Source: Runella limosa DSM 17973 (GTDB taxonomy: Bacteria; Bacteroidota; Bacteroidia; Cytophagales; Spirosomataceae). From it: 64,000 bases of DNA. Location: positions 62,001 to 126,000 of the forward strand of contig NZ_KI519426.1 of NCBI RefSeq assembly GCF_000482465.1, read 5' to 3'. Below are positions 26,154-32,667 of this stretch, one piece after another. Each line of letters opens with the position of its first letter. Within the stretch, counting starts at the first letter, position 1. A program made the translations under genes and the position numbers. Below the pieces are notes generated by a model that searched no databases, was not told the DNA's origin, and saw only the letters and a list, made by a program, of their open reading frames with translations.

Positions 26154-26524
26154 CGCTTGTCGGTTGCTTTTTTAAACCACCGTAGTCCTTTTTCTAGGAA
26201 CGACGTGCTGTTGCGTTGAATGACGTTGGCGGCGGCATTTTGAACTAAGAAAGGCACAACTAGCCGAGGCAACCAGCCTGCTTTTTTGAGCAAGCGACGG
26301 CGCAGCAACAGGTCAACGCCAATACCAACGCCCACGTAAAGAAGTCCTTTGCGGGGTCTAGCAAACACATCTTTCACGACACCCAAGGCTTGCCGAGCAG
26401 GGTTAAGCTCTTGTTGAATGGCTTGTACGCGGGTGTGCATGTGAAGTTGTGACAAGGCCAATTTATTCTTCAAATTGGCGCGTTCGGCCTGAATATCTTC
26501 GATGGATTGGATGCTATTTTTCAT
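26150..26524 (-). CDS. Small protein of YqjE/YqjD-type cluster, unknown function
   Basis: 124 residues from ATG 26524 (MKNSIQSIEDIQ). An N-terminal charged helical segment (QAERANLKNKLALSQLHMHT), a middle hydrophobic stretch GLLYVGVGIGVDLLL, a basic RRRLLKK turn and a second hydrophobic helix (LPRLVVPFLVQNAAANVI). The ATG lies inside the end of the upstream holin-like gene (11-base overlap), showing coupled translation. Probably membrane-associated; function not known. Confidence 0.6.
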   Translation of the reverse strand: MKNSIQSIEDIQAERANLKNKLALSQLHMHTRVQAIQQELNPARQALGVVKDVFARPRKGLLYVGVGIGVDLLLRRRLLKKAGWLPRLVVPFLVQNAAANVIQRNSTSFLEKGLRWFKKATDKR

Positions 26525-26879
26525 AATAAAATTGTTTGATAAAGGCATTGACAACAGGAACCCGAATAAATTGGTCTTTGACCCAAAACAGAACGAGTCC
26601 TACAATTCCATAAAAAAGACCAACTAGAAAAAAGCCTTTGGCGGGGCTATGAAGCCATTCGCCCAGCAACCAAGCTACTCCTAAGCTGAGAAATAGCAGC
26701 ACGATGGTGCCAATAGTACCTAAAATCAACAACGACACGACGTGAGAAGCGGCGCGGGCTGATTTTTCAGAGAGGTCGAGAACACCTAAGTTCCAGCGGG
26801 CTTCGAGGTAGGTAGTGGCGGCGTCGAGCCAGTCGGTGGCGTTATCTTTGATTTCATGGGCTGATTTGATGACTTCCAT
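26514..26879 (-). CDS. YqjE-like / phage-holin-superfamily membrane protein
   Basis: 121 residues from ATG 26879 (MEVIKSAHEIKDNATDW). An amphipathic N-terminus (TYLEARWNLGVLDLSEKSARA) precedes two membrane helices (HVVSLLILGTIGTIVLLFLS and the GFFLVGLFYGIVGLVLF segment) and a short basic tail, the layout of the YqjE/DUF1469 family. No lysis genes are nearby, so it is a cellular envelope protein rather than a phage holin. It is the middle gene of a three-gene operon headed by YtxH. Confidence 0.75.
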   Translation of the reverse strand: MEVIKSAHEIKDNATDWLDAATTYLEARWNLGVLDLSEKSARAASHVVSLLILGTIGTIVLLFLSLGVAWLLGEWLHSPAKGFFLVGLFYGIVGLVLFWVKDQFIRVPVVNAFIKQFYYEK

Positions 26880-26936
26880 GGCGGTAAGGGAAATGACCAA
26901 GCGAGCTGCCTCGCTTGGTCGTGATGAATGAAGGAG

Positions 26937-27242
26937 TTATGATTTGAAAGTGTGGGCCAACTGCCCTGCTTCCGATTCTACTCGGTCTTTGATTTCAGCT
27001 ACTTTTCCTACTACTTTCGATTTTGCATTTTGCGCGGCGTCTTCTACTTCTTCGGCGACTTGGGCGTATTGTGTACGCCCGTTTTGGAGCGCATCAAGTA
27101 AATCCGAAGCGAAATTATTCGCAGTTTCGCGCAGTTTCTCACGGATATCACTTCCTTTTTCTGGCGCAAACATCATTCCGATAACGGCACCTGCTGCGGC
27201 TGCCGCAGCTACGCCCAATACTACTTTTGAATTGTTAGTCAT
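26937..27242 (-). CDS. YtxH/YqjD-like general stress protein
   Basis: 101 residues: an N-terminal glycine/alanine membrane helix with GAVIGMMFAPEKGSDIREKL (the YtxH signature) and a long coiled helical tail (NNFASDLLDALQ through AEIKDRVESEAGQLA). YtxH proteins are stress-induced in Bacillus, and the similar E. coli YqjD-YqjE pair is RpoS-dependent. Here a GG-N7-TTTTTA element lies 64 bases upstream. It heads the operon that also contains the holin-like gene and the gene at 26150. Confidence 0.85.
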   Translation of the reverse strand: MTNNSKVVLGVAAAAAAGAVIGMMFAPEKGSDIREKLRETANNFASDLLDALQNGRTQYAQVAEEVEDAAQNAKSKVVGKVAEIKDRVESEAGQLAHTFKS

Positions 27243-27305
27243 GGCAATTATTTGTTTAAATGATTTGTGATGATTTATTCATTTACTGATGAATTCGAGC
27301 AATAA

Positions 27306-27324
27306 GATAAAAACGCTGTTCCAA
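27306..27324 (-). promoter_or_regulatory. Sigma-54-like promoter element of the YtxH operon
   Basis: The minus strand reads TTGGAACAGCGTTTTTATC, 64 bases before the YtxH start codon. TTGGAAC and TTTTTA are spaced as at 16124 and 42643; the 13 bases from TGGAACAGC onward are almost identical to the OmpA-gene element at 42643. Confidence 0.58.
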
Positions 27325-27365
27325 GGCCGATAAGGGGGATTTGAGTGGAAAATTGAGGCATTTTT

Positions 27366-27392
27366 ACCCCGATTGGGGAGATTATACCAAAA
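27366..27392. promoter_or_regulatory. Shared GGGG regulatory dyad between YtxH operon and receiver gene
   Basis: The region holds ACCCCGATTGGGGAG followed by ATTATACCAAAA. A TTGGGGAgATTATACC copy of the common motif is preceded by an inverted CCCC. It lies midway between the two divergent promoter-like elements (27324 and 27416). Confidence 0.45.
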
Positions 27393-27415
27393 CCAGCCCG
27401 TATTTCTACGTGTTA

Positions 27416-27434
27416 CTGGCACGGTTTTTTAATG
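27416..27434 (+). promoter_or_regulatory. Sigma-54-like promoter element of the receiver gene
   Basis: The plus strand reads CTGGCACGGTTTTTTAATG. TGGCACG is the exact consensus -24 half of a sigma-54 promoter; the -12 half is TTTTA rather than TTGCA. It is about 80 bases before the ATG at 27514. Confidence 0.55.
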
Positions 27435-27513
27435 TTAATACATATATTGCTTACAACTACCGTAAGCATACCCACTACTGAAAGATTAGCCTTTTATTTA
27501 ATGATTTATTGAA

Positions 27514-27876
27514 ATGGATAATGCGAGTTTAGATAAGGTCTATGAGAGAGCATTGATAATCGACGACGAACTAGATACGTGTCTATTATTAGGAATGTTT
27601 CTCAAAAAATACGGTATCGTGTCGATGCGGGCCCACAGCCTTGCAGATGGCCTTGCCAAGCTGACCGCCGAAGCCCCTCAGTTGATTTTTTTGGACAATA
27701 ACCTTCCCGACGGAACGGGCATTGATTATATCGCACAAGTAAGACAGCAAATGCCGCAAGCCAAGCTCGTGATGATGACGGCCATGAGTGCCTTGCGTGA
27801 ACAAGCCCTGGCACTTGGAGCAGATGGTTTTGTTGAAAAGCCGCTGGATGTGAAGAAGATAGCGAGTGTTCTGTAA
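27514..27876 (+). CDS. Single-domain response regulator (NtrC-receiver-like)
   Basis: A 120-residue receiver. Acidic IIDDELD, phospho-acceptor Asp61 (LIFLDNNLPDGTG), VMMTAMSA and FVEKPLD complete the site. The sequence is closer to receivers attached to NtrC-family activators than to the Rcp1-like ones elsewhere in the window, but no AAA+ or DNA-binding part follows. It could compete for phosphate with, or feed, the activator at 21089. It has its own promoter-like element and terminator, so it is monocistronic. Confidence 0.88.
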   Translation: MDNASLDKVYERALIIDDELDTCLLLGMFLKKYGIVSMRAHSLADGLAKLTAEAPQLIFLDNNLPDGTGIDYIAQVRQQMPQAKLVMMTAMSALREQALALGADGFVEKPLDVKKIASVL

Positions 27877-27922
27877 TGATAGTTTTCTGAATGAGCGATT
27901 GGCGTTCATTCTTTTTTTTTGC

Positions 27923-27954
27923 TAAAAAAAAGCCTGCGAGCATTGCTCACAGGC
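27923..27954 (-). terminator. Bidirectional terminator
   Basis: An 11-base stem (GCCTGTGAGCA / TGCTCGCAGGC on the minus strand, one G-U pair) followed on the minus strand by eight T residues. It lies between the convergent receiver gene and the helix-repeat gene. Confidence 0.8.
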
Positions 27955-27979
27955 GTATTTGTTTTAAGACGTTTAGCTA

Positions 27980-28318
27980 TTAAGCTGATACATCTTCTTT
28001 GATTTCTTTGGTTTTTTTCGAGATTTTTTCGCCTACCTCGTGGGCTTTTTCTTTGGTTTTATCCCACGCATCTTCGGCCGCGTCTTTGGCATCTTCCCAA
28101 ATATCTTCGGCTTTTTCTTTTGCATCTTCCCAAGCGTCTTCTGCTTTGTCCTTAAACTGTTCCCATTTGCTGTCGGCTTTTTCAGCAGCTACTTCAGCTT
28201 TGGCTTGTGCTTTGGCCACGGCTACTTCCACTTTGGCTTCTGCTTTTGTGGCGGCTTTTTCCATTTTTTCGATGCCTTCTTGGGCGGTTTCTTTGATTTT
28301 TTGTTCTGTGGTTTTCAT
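27980..28318 (-). CDS. LEA/apolipoprotein-like amphipathic helix protein
   Basis: 112 residues, almost entirely Ala/Glu/Lys/Asp with regular Trp, no Cys or Pro. It is a single long amphipathic helix built of 11-residue-type repeats (DAWEDAKEKAE, DIWEDAKDAAE, DAWDKTKEKAH). Such sequences resemble LEA proteins and apolipoproteins, which protect membranes or proteins during desiccation and osmotic stress. It is the second gene after the small membrane protein at 28345 (26-base gap), so both would come from the promoter-like element at 28610. Confidence 0.65.
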   Translation of the reverse strand: MKTTEQKIKETAQEGIEKMEKAATKAEAKVEVAVAKAQAKAEVAAEKADSKWEQFKDKAEDAWEDAKEKAEDIWEDAKDAAEDAWDKTKEKAHEVGEKISKKTKEIKEDVSA

Positions 28319-28344
28319 GTTAATTGAGCTTTATGGTTTTACAT

Positions 28345-28563
28345 TTATTTTCCAATGGTGGTGTCACTTTCGGTGACGATGGCGGAGTCGGTAGGCTGCA
28401 CTTTGCCAAAACGCTGTTCGTCTGGTCGGGTTATAAAACCTGCGAAATACGCGGCTACCATTAACCCAATGCCTACTAATAAGACGGTAAGCGTAATTTT
28501 GGAGGCGGAAATCTTCCTCGACTCCGCCGAGTCTCTTGCACTTTCTCTTTCTATGTTATTCAT
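28345..28563 (-). CDS. Small single-pass membrane protein (72 aa)
   Basis: From ATG 28563 (MNNIERESARDSAESRK) the protein has a charged N-terminus, one membrane helix (KITLTVLLVGIGLMVAAYFA) and a polar Asp/Thr-rich tail (GKVQPTDSAIVTESDTTIGK). No named family recognised. The longer in-frame extension upstream covers regulatory DNA and is not credible. Upstream lies a GG-N7-TTTTTA element. Confidence 0.6.
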   Translation of the reverse strand: MNNIERESARDSAESRKISASKITLTVLLVGIGLMVAAYFAGFITRPDEQRFGKVQPTDSAIVTESDTTIGK

Positions 28564-28609
28564 GATTGCTGTCTTTAATTTGTGGTCATAACTGTTTGGT
28601 AATGAATTG

Positions 28610-28628
28610 TATAAAAAATAAATACCAT
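28610..28628 (-). promoter_or_regulatory. Sigma-54-like promoter element of the small membrane/LEA-like operon
   Basis: The minus strand reads ATGGTATTTATTTTTTATA: GG, seven bases, TTTTTA. The -24 half is degenerate (GGTAT for GGAAC). It is 47 bases before the ATG at 28563. Confidence 0.4.
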
Positions 28629-28646
28629 GCTTAGTTGTGAGAAAAA

Positions 28647-28710
28647 ATGAGGTGTATTTTCCCCAATTTGGCCTTTTAGGGACTTTTTTAGCGTCCCAAT
28701 TCCCCAATGT
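28647..28710. promoter_or_regulatory. Two copies of the shared GGGGAAAAT motif between divergent stress genes
   Basis: On the minus strand the copies read TTGGGGAAAATACACCTCAT (28666 downward) and TTGGGGAATTGGGACGC (28706 downward). They lie between the elements at 28610 (minus) and 28726 (plus). The first shares 14 bases exactly with the dyad at 24257. Confidence 0.52.
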
Positions 28711-28725
28711 GCTTCCTAAAAACGG

Positions 28726-28744
28726 GTGGAACTGTTTTGTTGGC
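28726..28744 (+). promoter_or_regulatory. Sigma-54-like promoter element of the DUF2383 gene
   Basis: The plus strand reads GTGGAACTGTTTTGTTGGC, with TGGAAC and a T-rich -12 region, 36 bases before the ATG at 28780. The T-tract is interrupted by one G. Confidence 0.45.
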
Positions 28745-28779
28745 CTATTGAGTACTGATTCACTAAACAAAGCAACGCC

Positions 28780-29274
28780 ATGATACAGAACGAAGTAATA
28801 ACACGGACGCTCAATGAGCTTTTAAGAATTAATAACGACCGTCTTTCGGGGTATCAAATTGCTGCCTCTGACACCAAAGACGAAGACTTGAAAGTCATTT
28901 TTTCGAGTATGTACAACGAAAGCGTCAATTTTGCGGAAACCCTAGCTGCTTACATACGCGAAACGGGTGAAATCCCTGCGAATGAAGGAACGTTGGTAGG
29001 GATTCTCCACCAAGCTTGGCTCAATTTTAAAGCGGCTGTGGTGGGTAATGACCGAAACGGTATTTTGGGCTCCTGCGAGTTTGGGGATGAAGCGGCTATT
29101 GAGGCGTACCAAGCGGCACTGGAAGTGGAAGACATTCAGGCAAATGCGGAAATCAAAGGAGTATTGCTGGGGCAAAAGGGGGGTATCGAACAATCACTCA
29201 AAGTGATTCAATCGCTTCACCATAGCCAAGCCGCAAATACTTACGAACAAGACACGATGAAGCTGATGGAATAA
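28780..29274 (+). CDS. PA2169-family four-helix-bundle protein (DUF2383)
   Basis: 164 residues forming a ferritin-like four-helix bundle. Family features include LNELLRINNDRLSGYQIAAS near the N-terminus, SVNFAETLAAYIRETGE, a connecting HQAWLNFKAAVVGNDRNGIL and GDEAAIEAYQAALE. Metal-ligand Glu/His pairs of true ferritins are not evident as a full set. DUF2383 proteins are common in stress clusters with YtxH-like proteins; the role is unknown. Monocistronic with its own promoter-like element and terminator. Confidence 0.85.
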   Translation: MIQNEVITRTLNELLRINNDRLSGYQIAASDTKDEDLKVIFSSMYNESVNFAETLAAYIRETGEIPANEGTLVGILHQAWLNFKAAVVGNDRNGILGSCEFGDEAAIEAYQAALEVEDIQANAEIKGVLLGQKGGIEQSLKVIQSLHHSQAANTYEQDTMKLME

Positions 29275-29291
29275 GTGAATTAGGAGTTAAG

Positions 29292-29323
29292 AATTAGGAA
29301 TTATCTTATTGTAATTCCTAATT
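29292..29323 (+). terminator. Terminator after the DUF2383 gene
   Basis: Perfect 12-base arms (AATTAGGAATTA and complement, 8-base loop) followed by TATTTTTT. The last base of the hairpin abuts the stop codon of the convergent serine hydrolase gene. Confidence 0.75.
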
Positions 29324-30810
29324 TATTTTTTCCCCATTTCAATGTCGATGATTTGTTTTCCTTTGTCTTTCAAGTAACTCCTTACTAACAGATCGTAGGC
29401 TTTGTATCCGTCATCGGCATTGGTAAAAATAATGAGTCCTTCGCGGGTTTTGGGCAAGAGAAACACCAAGGTTTTAACGCCTTCATCGGCTCCTCCGTGC
29501 GAAAGCGCATAGTCTCCATTGGCCAATTCATAAATTTCCCAGCCTAGTCCAAAGTATTTGTTTTCTTTGGTTTTAACTTGGTGTTTCACCATTTCTTCGG
29601 CGACGGCTTTGCTAATACCCTCGTTGTTGAGTACCGAAACCAAAAACTTTCCATAGTCTTCGATGGTCGTCACCAAGTCGTCGGCGGCACTAGGTGCGGT
29701 GGTTTTATTTATTTTGTAAGGAATACCTTGCGTATTATAACCCACGGCAAAACGACTTTCGTTAAACGAGCCATCCCAGTAAAAATGCGTGTCTTTCATT
29801 CCAACGGGCTCCAGTACCCATTCTTTGGCAAGTTGGTCCAGCGGCTTTTTAAATTTCTTTTCCAATGCTTTGCGGAGGTATTCCAAACCCTCGCCCGAAT
29901 ACCCATATTTGGTACCTGGGTCGGAGTTAAAGGCTAATTTTTTGGTAGAGTGATTCCAACGCCAGTTTGGAAAGCCCGTTTGGTGCGTCAAAACGTGCCG
30001 CGTGGTCAATTGGGCGTGGCGCGGGTCATCTTTAAGGTCGGGGTCAATCCAATAATTGGCCAACGGTTCGTCCAAATTCCATTTCCCCGCACTCACCAAG
30101 CGAAGCGTCAAGATGGCGGCAACAGGTTTGGTCAACGATGCCACGTTAAAAAGGGTATTGTAGGGAGCCGTTTCTCCTTTTTTTATTTCCCCATAAACGT
30201 TTACTTCTTTCAATTTCCCATCACGAATAATACCTACACCCAGGGCTGGAATGTGATTTTGGGCAAGCCATTGTTTTATTCCTTCTTCGTTTTCAAAGGT
30301 ATTTGCTTCTTTATCAGCTGCATCGGTGGTTTGGTGGTCGTAGCTAAGGCCGCGTGCAAACCGCCATTTTCCCTCTTCCAATAGCCACAAATGCGTAAAT
30401 CGGGCAATACTTGCAAAGCGTTCGGTTTGGCCTTTATTGGTTTCATAAAACCGATGTCGTCCCGACTGAATTGCTCCATAAATGACGCCATCTTTAGCCA
30501 GTGGATAGACTTCCATGCTGCCTTTGACCAGCTCGCGGCGCGACTGATAACGCTCAGGGTGAGCACAAAGACCATTTTTAAGACTATTGATGAAAGCACG
30601 TTTACCCATCGTAATGCCACCTTTGTCGTGGTAAAACTCAAAGTTTTCACTGACGAGTTCTTCCAACGGGCCTAAATCGCAGGTGTTGAAAGTAATGTTA
30701 AACATAATACTATCTTGGCCTTGGATGGCCTTGAAAAGATTATCTGTTTGGGCGTTGGCAGTGAAGAAGCAGATGATGCTCGACACAAGAATTAAAGTGA
30801 TACGTTTCAT
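29323..30810 (-). CDS. Exported serine hydrolase (beta-lactamase family) with N-terminal DUF4440-like domain
   Basis: 495 residues with a signal peptide (ILVSSIICFFTANAQ). Residues about 22-155 form a cystatin/NTF2-like DUF4440 domain (LEELVSENFEFYHDKGG through EGKWRFARGL). Residues 175-480 form a class-C beta-lactamase/DD-peptidase fold with catalytic S225-L-T-K228 and a late SHGGADEG in the KTG/HGG position. The YxN motif appears as YSG, so the exact activity (esterase, peptidase) is uncertain. Fusion of NTF2-like and serine hydrolase modules is uncommon. No partner genes nearby. Confidence 0.85.
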   Translation of the reverse strand: MKRITLILVSSIICFFTANAQTDNLFKAIQGQDSIMFNITFNTCDLGPLEELVSENFEFYHDKGGITMGKRAFINSLKNGLCAHPERYQSRRELVKGSMEVYPLAKDGVIYGAIQSGRHRFYETNKGQTERFASIARFTHLWLLEEGKWRFARGLSYDHQTTDAADKEANTFENEEGIKQWLAQNHIPALGVGIIRDGKLKEVNVYGEIKKGETAPYNTLFNVASLTKPVAAILTLRLVSAGKWNLDEPLANYWIDPDLKDDPRHAQLTTRHVLTHQTGFPNWRWNHSTKKLAFNSDPGTKYGYSGEGLEYLRKALEKKFKKPLDQLAKEWVLEPVGMKDTHFYWDGSFNESRFAVGYNTQGIPYKINKTTAPSAADDLVTTIEDYGKFLVSVLNNEGISKAVAEEMVKHQVKTKENKYFGLGWEIYELANGDYALSHGGADEGVKTLVFLLPKTREGLIIFTNADDGYKAYDLLVRSYLKDKGKQIIDIEMGKK

Positions 30811-30843
30811 GGCTGTTTTGGGAAAAAAAATGAATTTGACGTT

Positions 30844-31182
30844 TTATTTGTTCAACTTTCGTTCGATTAAAAAGCTGATAATTAGGCTTATGCCACCAAA
30901 AAGGAAAATCATGGATAAAAAAGCACCTTGTTGGGGGACATCGAAATGATGGTGGGCAAAATTGCCGAACAAAATGCCGACGCCAATGCCAATGAGCAAT
31001 AAACCATACCTTAGGGTAGCAGATAACGTACTTTTTTGGTTGAAAAACTCAGCCGTAGAAAGTCCGCGTTCCATGAGCGACATGCGTTCGCGGTGGCGGG
31101 TCATGAGCAATACGTAAAGAGTTCCGAATACAGAACCAAAGGCCGTAATTGACACAATACAATCTCTTAATATCTCGTCCAT
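30844..31182 (-). CDS. DUF6249-like small membrane protein
   Basis: 112 residues. An N-terminal hydrophobic helix (CIVSITAFGSVFGTLYVLL) is followed by the basic loop TRHRERMSLMERGLSTAEF, characteristic of this family, then two further helices (YGLLLIGIGVGILFGNFAHH and GAFLSMIFLFGGISLIISFL). Such proteins are frequent neighbours of ECF sigma factor genes in Bacteroidota; one starts divergently at 31366. The function is unknown. Confidence 0.7.
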   Translation of the reverse strand: MDEILRDCIVSITAFGSVFGTLYVLLMTRHRERMSLMERGLSTAEFFNQKSTLSATLRYGLLLIGIGVGILFGNFAHHHFDVPQQGAFLSMIFLFGGISLIISFLIERKLNK

Positions 31183-31365
31183 AGCAGTTAATTTTTAGGT
31201 GACTGCTCATAGGACAGGAGAAGTTCAAGAGTGGTTACAAAATTCTATGGTTATTATGTGAAAATTCTGAAGTGCTTTCTGTATTTTAGAATGAATGTCC
31301 CTAAATTCCGCATTATAATTCAAGAATCTGTAACCAATTTTATCAATCGCCTGTCAGATGTAGGA

Positions 31366-31917
31366 ATGGAACAGCAAGACTACAAATACATTGACCAAGT
31401 TCTGAAGGGCGACCATCGCGCGTATGCGTATTTGGTGGATAAGTATAAGTACATGGTTTATACGATTGCGGTAAAAATGGTAGAAAATGAAGCCGAAGCC
31501 GAGGACATTGCCCAAGAGGTTTTTATCAAAGCGTATCGTCAGCTTTATCAGTTTGAACGACGGTCAAAGTTTTCGACTTGGCTATACACCATTGCATACC
31601 GAACGGCGGCATCAAAGTTGAAAGAAAATGCGCTGGATATGACTCCGTTGACGGACGAATTATCGGATACCTATTGGTCGGAAGAAACCTCGACGGAAGC
31701 ACCGCCGATGGAAGCCTCTGAGCAGCAGCGGTTTGTTAGAGATGCCATTGGCCAATTGCCTAAGTTAGAAGCAGTGGTTGTAACGCTTTATTACTTGGAT
31801 GAACGTTCGGTTAAGGAAATTCAAGAAATTACGGGTCTGACGGCCGAGAATATAAAAATTAGGCTGTTTCGCGCCCGAAAAAAACTGGAACATTCTTTGC
31901 GTTTTTTGTTGGAGTAG
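31366..31917 (+). CDS. ECF-type RNA polymerase sigma factor (sigma-70 family)
   Basis: 183 residues from ATG 31366 (MEQQDYKYIDQVL), which has a purine-rich TAGGA just upstream. Earlier in-frame ATGs would add 45 unlikely residues. Region 2 (YAYLVDKYKYMVYTIAVKMV, EAEDIAQEVFIKAYRQL) and region 4 (LPKLEAVVVTLYYLDERSVK, GLTAENIKIRLFRARKKLEH) are complete. It is followed after a 230-base gap by a small membrane protein gene that may be its anti-sigma factor. The target promoters cannot be inferred. Confidence 0.92.
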   Translation: MEQQDYKYIDQVLKGDHRAYAYLVDKYKYMVYTIAVKMVENEAEAEDIAQEVFIKAYRQLYQFERRSKFSTWLYTIAYRTAASKLKENALDMTPLTDELSDTYWSEETSTEAPPMEASEQQRFVRDAIGQLPKLEAVVVTLYYLDERSVKEIQEITGLTAENIKIRLFRARKKLEHSLRFLLE

Positions 31918-31972
31918 GGACGAACTTCTGCATTTAGACTTATTCAATAAAAAAATACTATTTATTGCTCCA

Positions 31973-32104
31973 GAGGAGCCTAATCTTAGTAGAAAGAAAT
32001 AATCAGGTCTCAAGCAAAGCCCCATCGGGGTGGCATATTTTACCGAGTATCGGTCATACCGATGGGGCTTTGTTGCCCTTTTTCTACTAAGATATAGCCT
32101 CCCT
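31973..32104. repeat. Nested palindromic element (about 130 bp)
   Basis: The outer imperfect arms (GAGGAGCCTAATCTTAGTAG at the left, its near complement at 32081-32104) enclose inner perfect 14-base arms CAAAGCCCCATCGG (32015-32028) and CCGATGGGGCTTTG (32059-32072). The pattern resembles REP/MITE-like palindromic repeats scattered in Bacteroidota genomes. It has inserted between the ECF sigma gene and the following gene, and has no coding capacity. Confidence 0.75.
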
Positions 32105-32147
32105 AAGGCTATTTTTTAAATGCGTTTAAGCTCATTAGGAAACTAAG

Positions 32148-32633
32148 ATGATGGAAGAGGAAAAAGAAAATAAACTACAAGAACTTCTGAAAAAAGCCGA
32201 TTTGGACGCACCAAGCCCGCTTTTTACGGACAAACTTATGCTAAAAATTGACGCAGAAGCAGCGTTGTCGGAAGCAAAAGAACCTGCGCTTCGGGCGTTG
32301 TTGCAGCAGCATGGCCTCGAAACAACAGCCCCTGATTTTACGAAAAATGTGTTAACACAAATCGCACCTCCCAAAACCGTATTTAAGCCCATCATACCCA
32401 CCTACGTGTGGTACATGGTGGCGACTTTTGTGGGTGCATTGCTGGTTTTTGGATTATTTTTTCCACAAAAAAACTCCTCAGGAAGCGTGCCCCGAGGAGT
32501 GAAGTGGATTGCCTTCGACGTTTCAAAACTTACTTCTGCCATACCCGACCAATTGTTGCTGGGAGCAGTGGCTGTTTGTGTTTTGTTGTTGGTAGATTAT
32601 TCGTTGAGGTTCCGCGTGGCCAACCCCACCTAA
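32148..32633 (+). CDS. Membrane protein downstream of ECF sigma, possible anti-sigma factor
   Basis: 161 residues. The cytosolic N-terminal half contains two similar segments (DLDAPSPLFTDKLMLKI at about 19-35 and GLETTAPDFTKNVLTQI at about 55-72), then two membrane helices (YVWYMVATFVGALLVFGLFF and LLLGAVAVCVLLLVDYSL). No zinc-binding HxxxCxxC motif is present, so it is not a classical ZAS anti-sigma factor. The position after the sigma gene is the only support for that role. Confidence 0.6.
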   Translation: MMEEEKENKLQELLKKADLDAPSPLFTDKLMLKIDAEAALSEAKEPALRALLQQHGLETTAPDFTKNVLTQIAPPKTVFKPIIPTYVWYMVATFVGALLVFGLFFPQKNSSGSVPRGVKWIAFDVSKLTSAIPDQLLLGAVAVCVLLLVDYSLRFRVANPT

Positions 32634-32634
32634 A

Positions 32635-32654
32635 TCCTCCCCTGTTAGGGAGGA
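32635..32654 (+). terminator. Terminator
   Basis: A 7-base stem (TCCTCCC / GGGAGGA) with a short loop followed by CTTTTTTGTTTT, directly after the stop codon of the gene ending at 32633 and 14 bases before the convergent gene's stop. Confidence 0.7.
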
Positions 32655-32667
32655 CTTTTTTGTTTTC

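Noticed and set aside
26514-26879. Phage holin suggesting a prophage
   Set aside because: No endolysin, structural or integrase gene is near; the family is a common cellular envelope protein.
28564-28770. N-terminal extension of the small membrane protein at 28345
   Set aside because: The extension covers the promoter element and both GGGG motifs of the divergent region; the ATG at 28563 gives a normal small membrane protein.
31366-31380. TGGAACAG matching the element core
   Set aside because: It is the Met-Glu-Gln start of the ECF sigma gene, without a T-tract.
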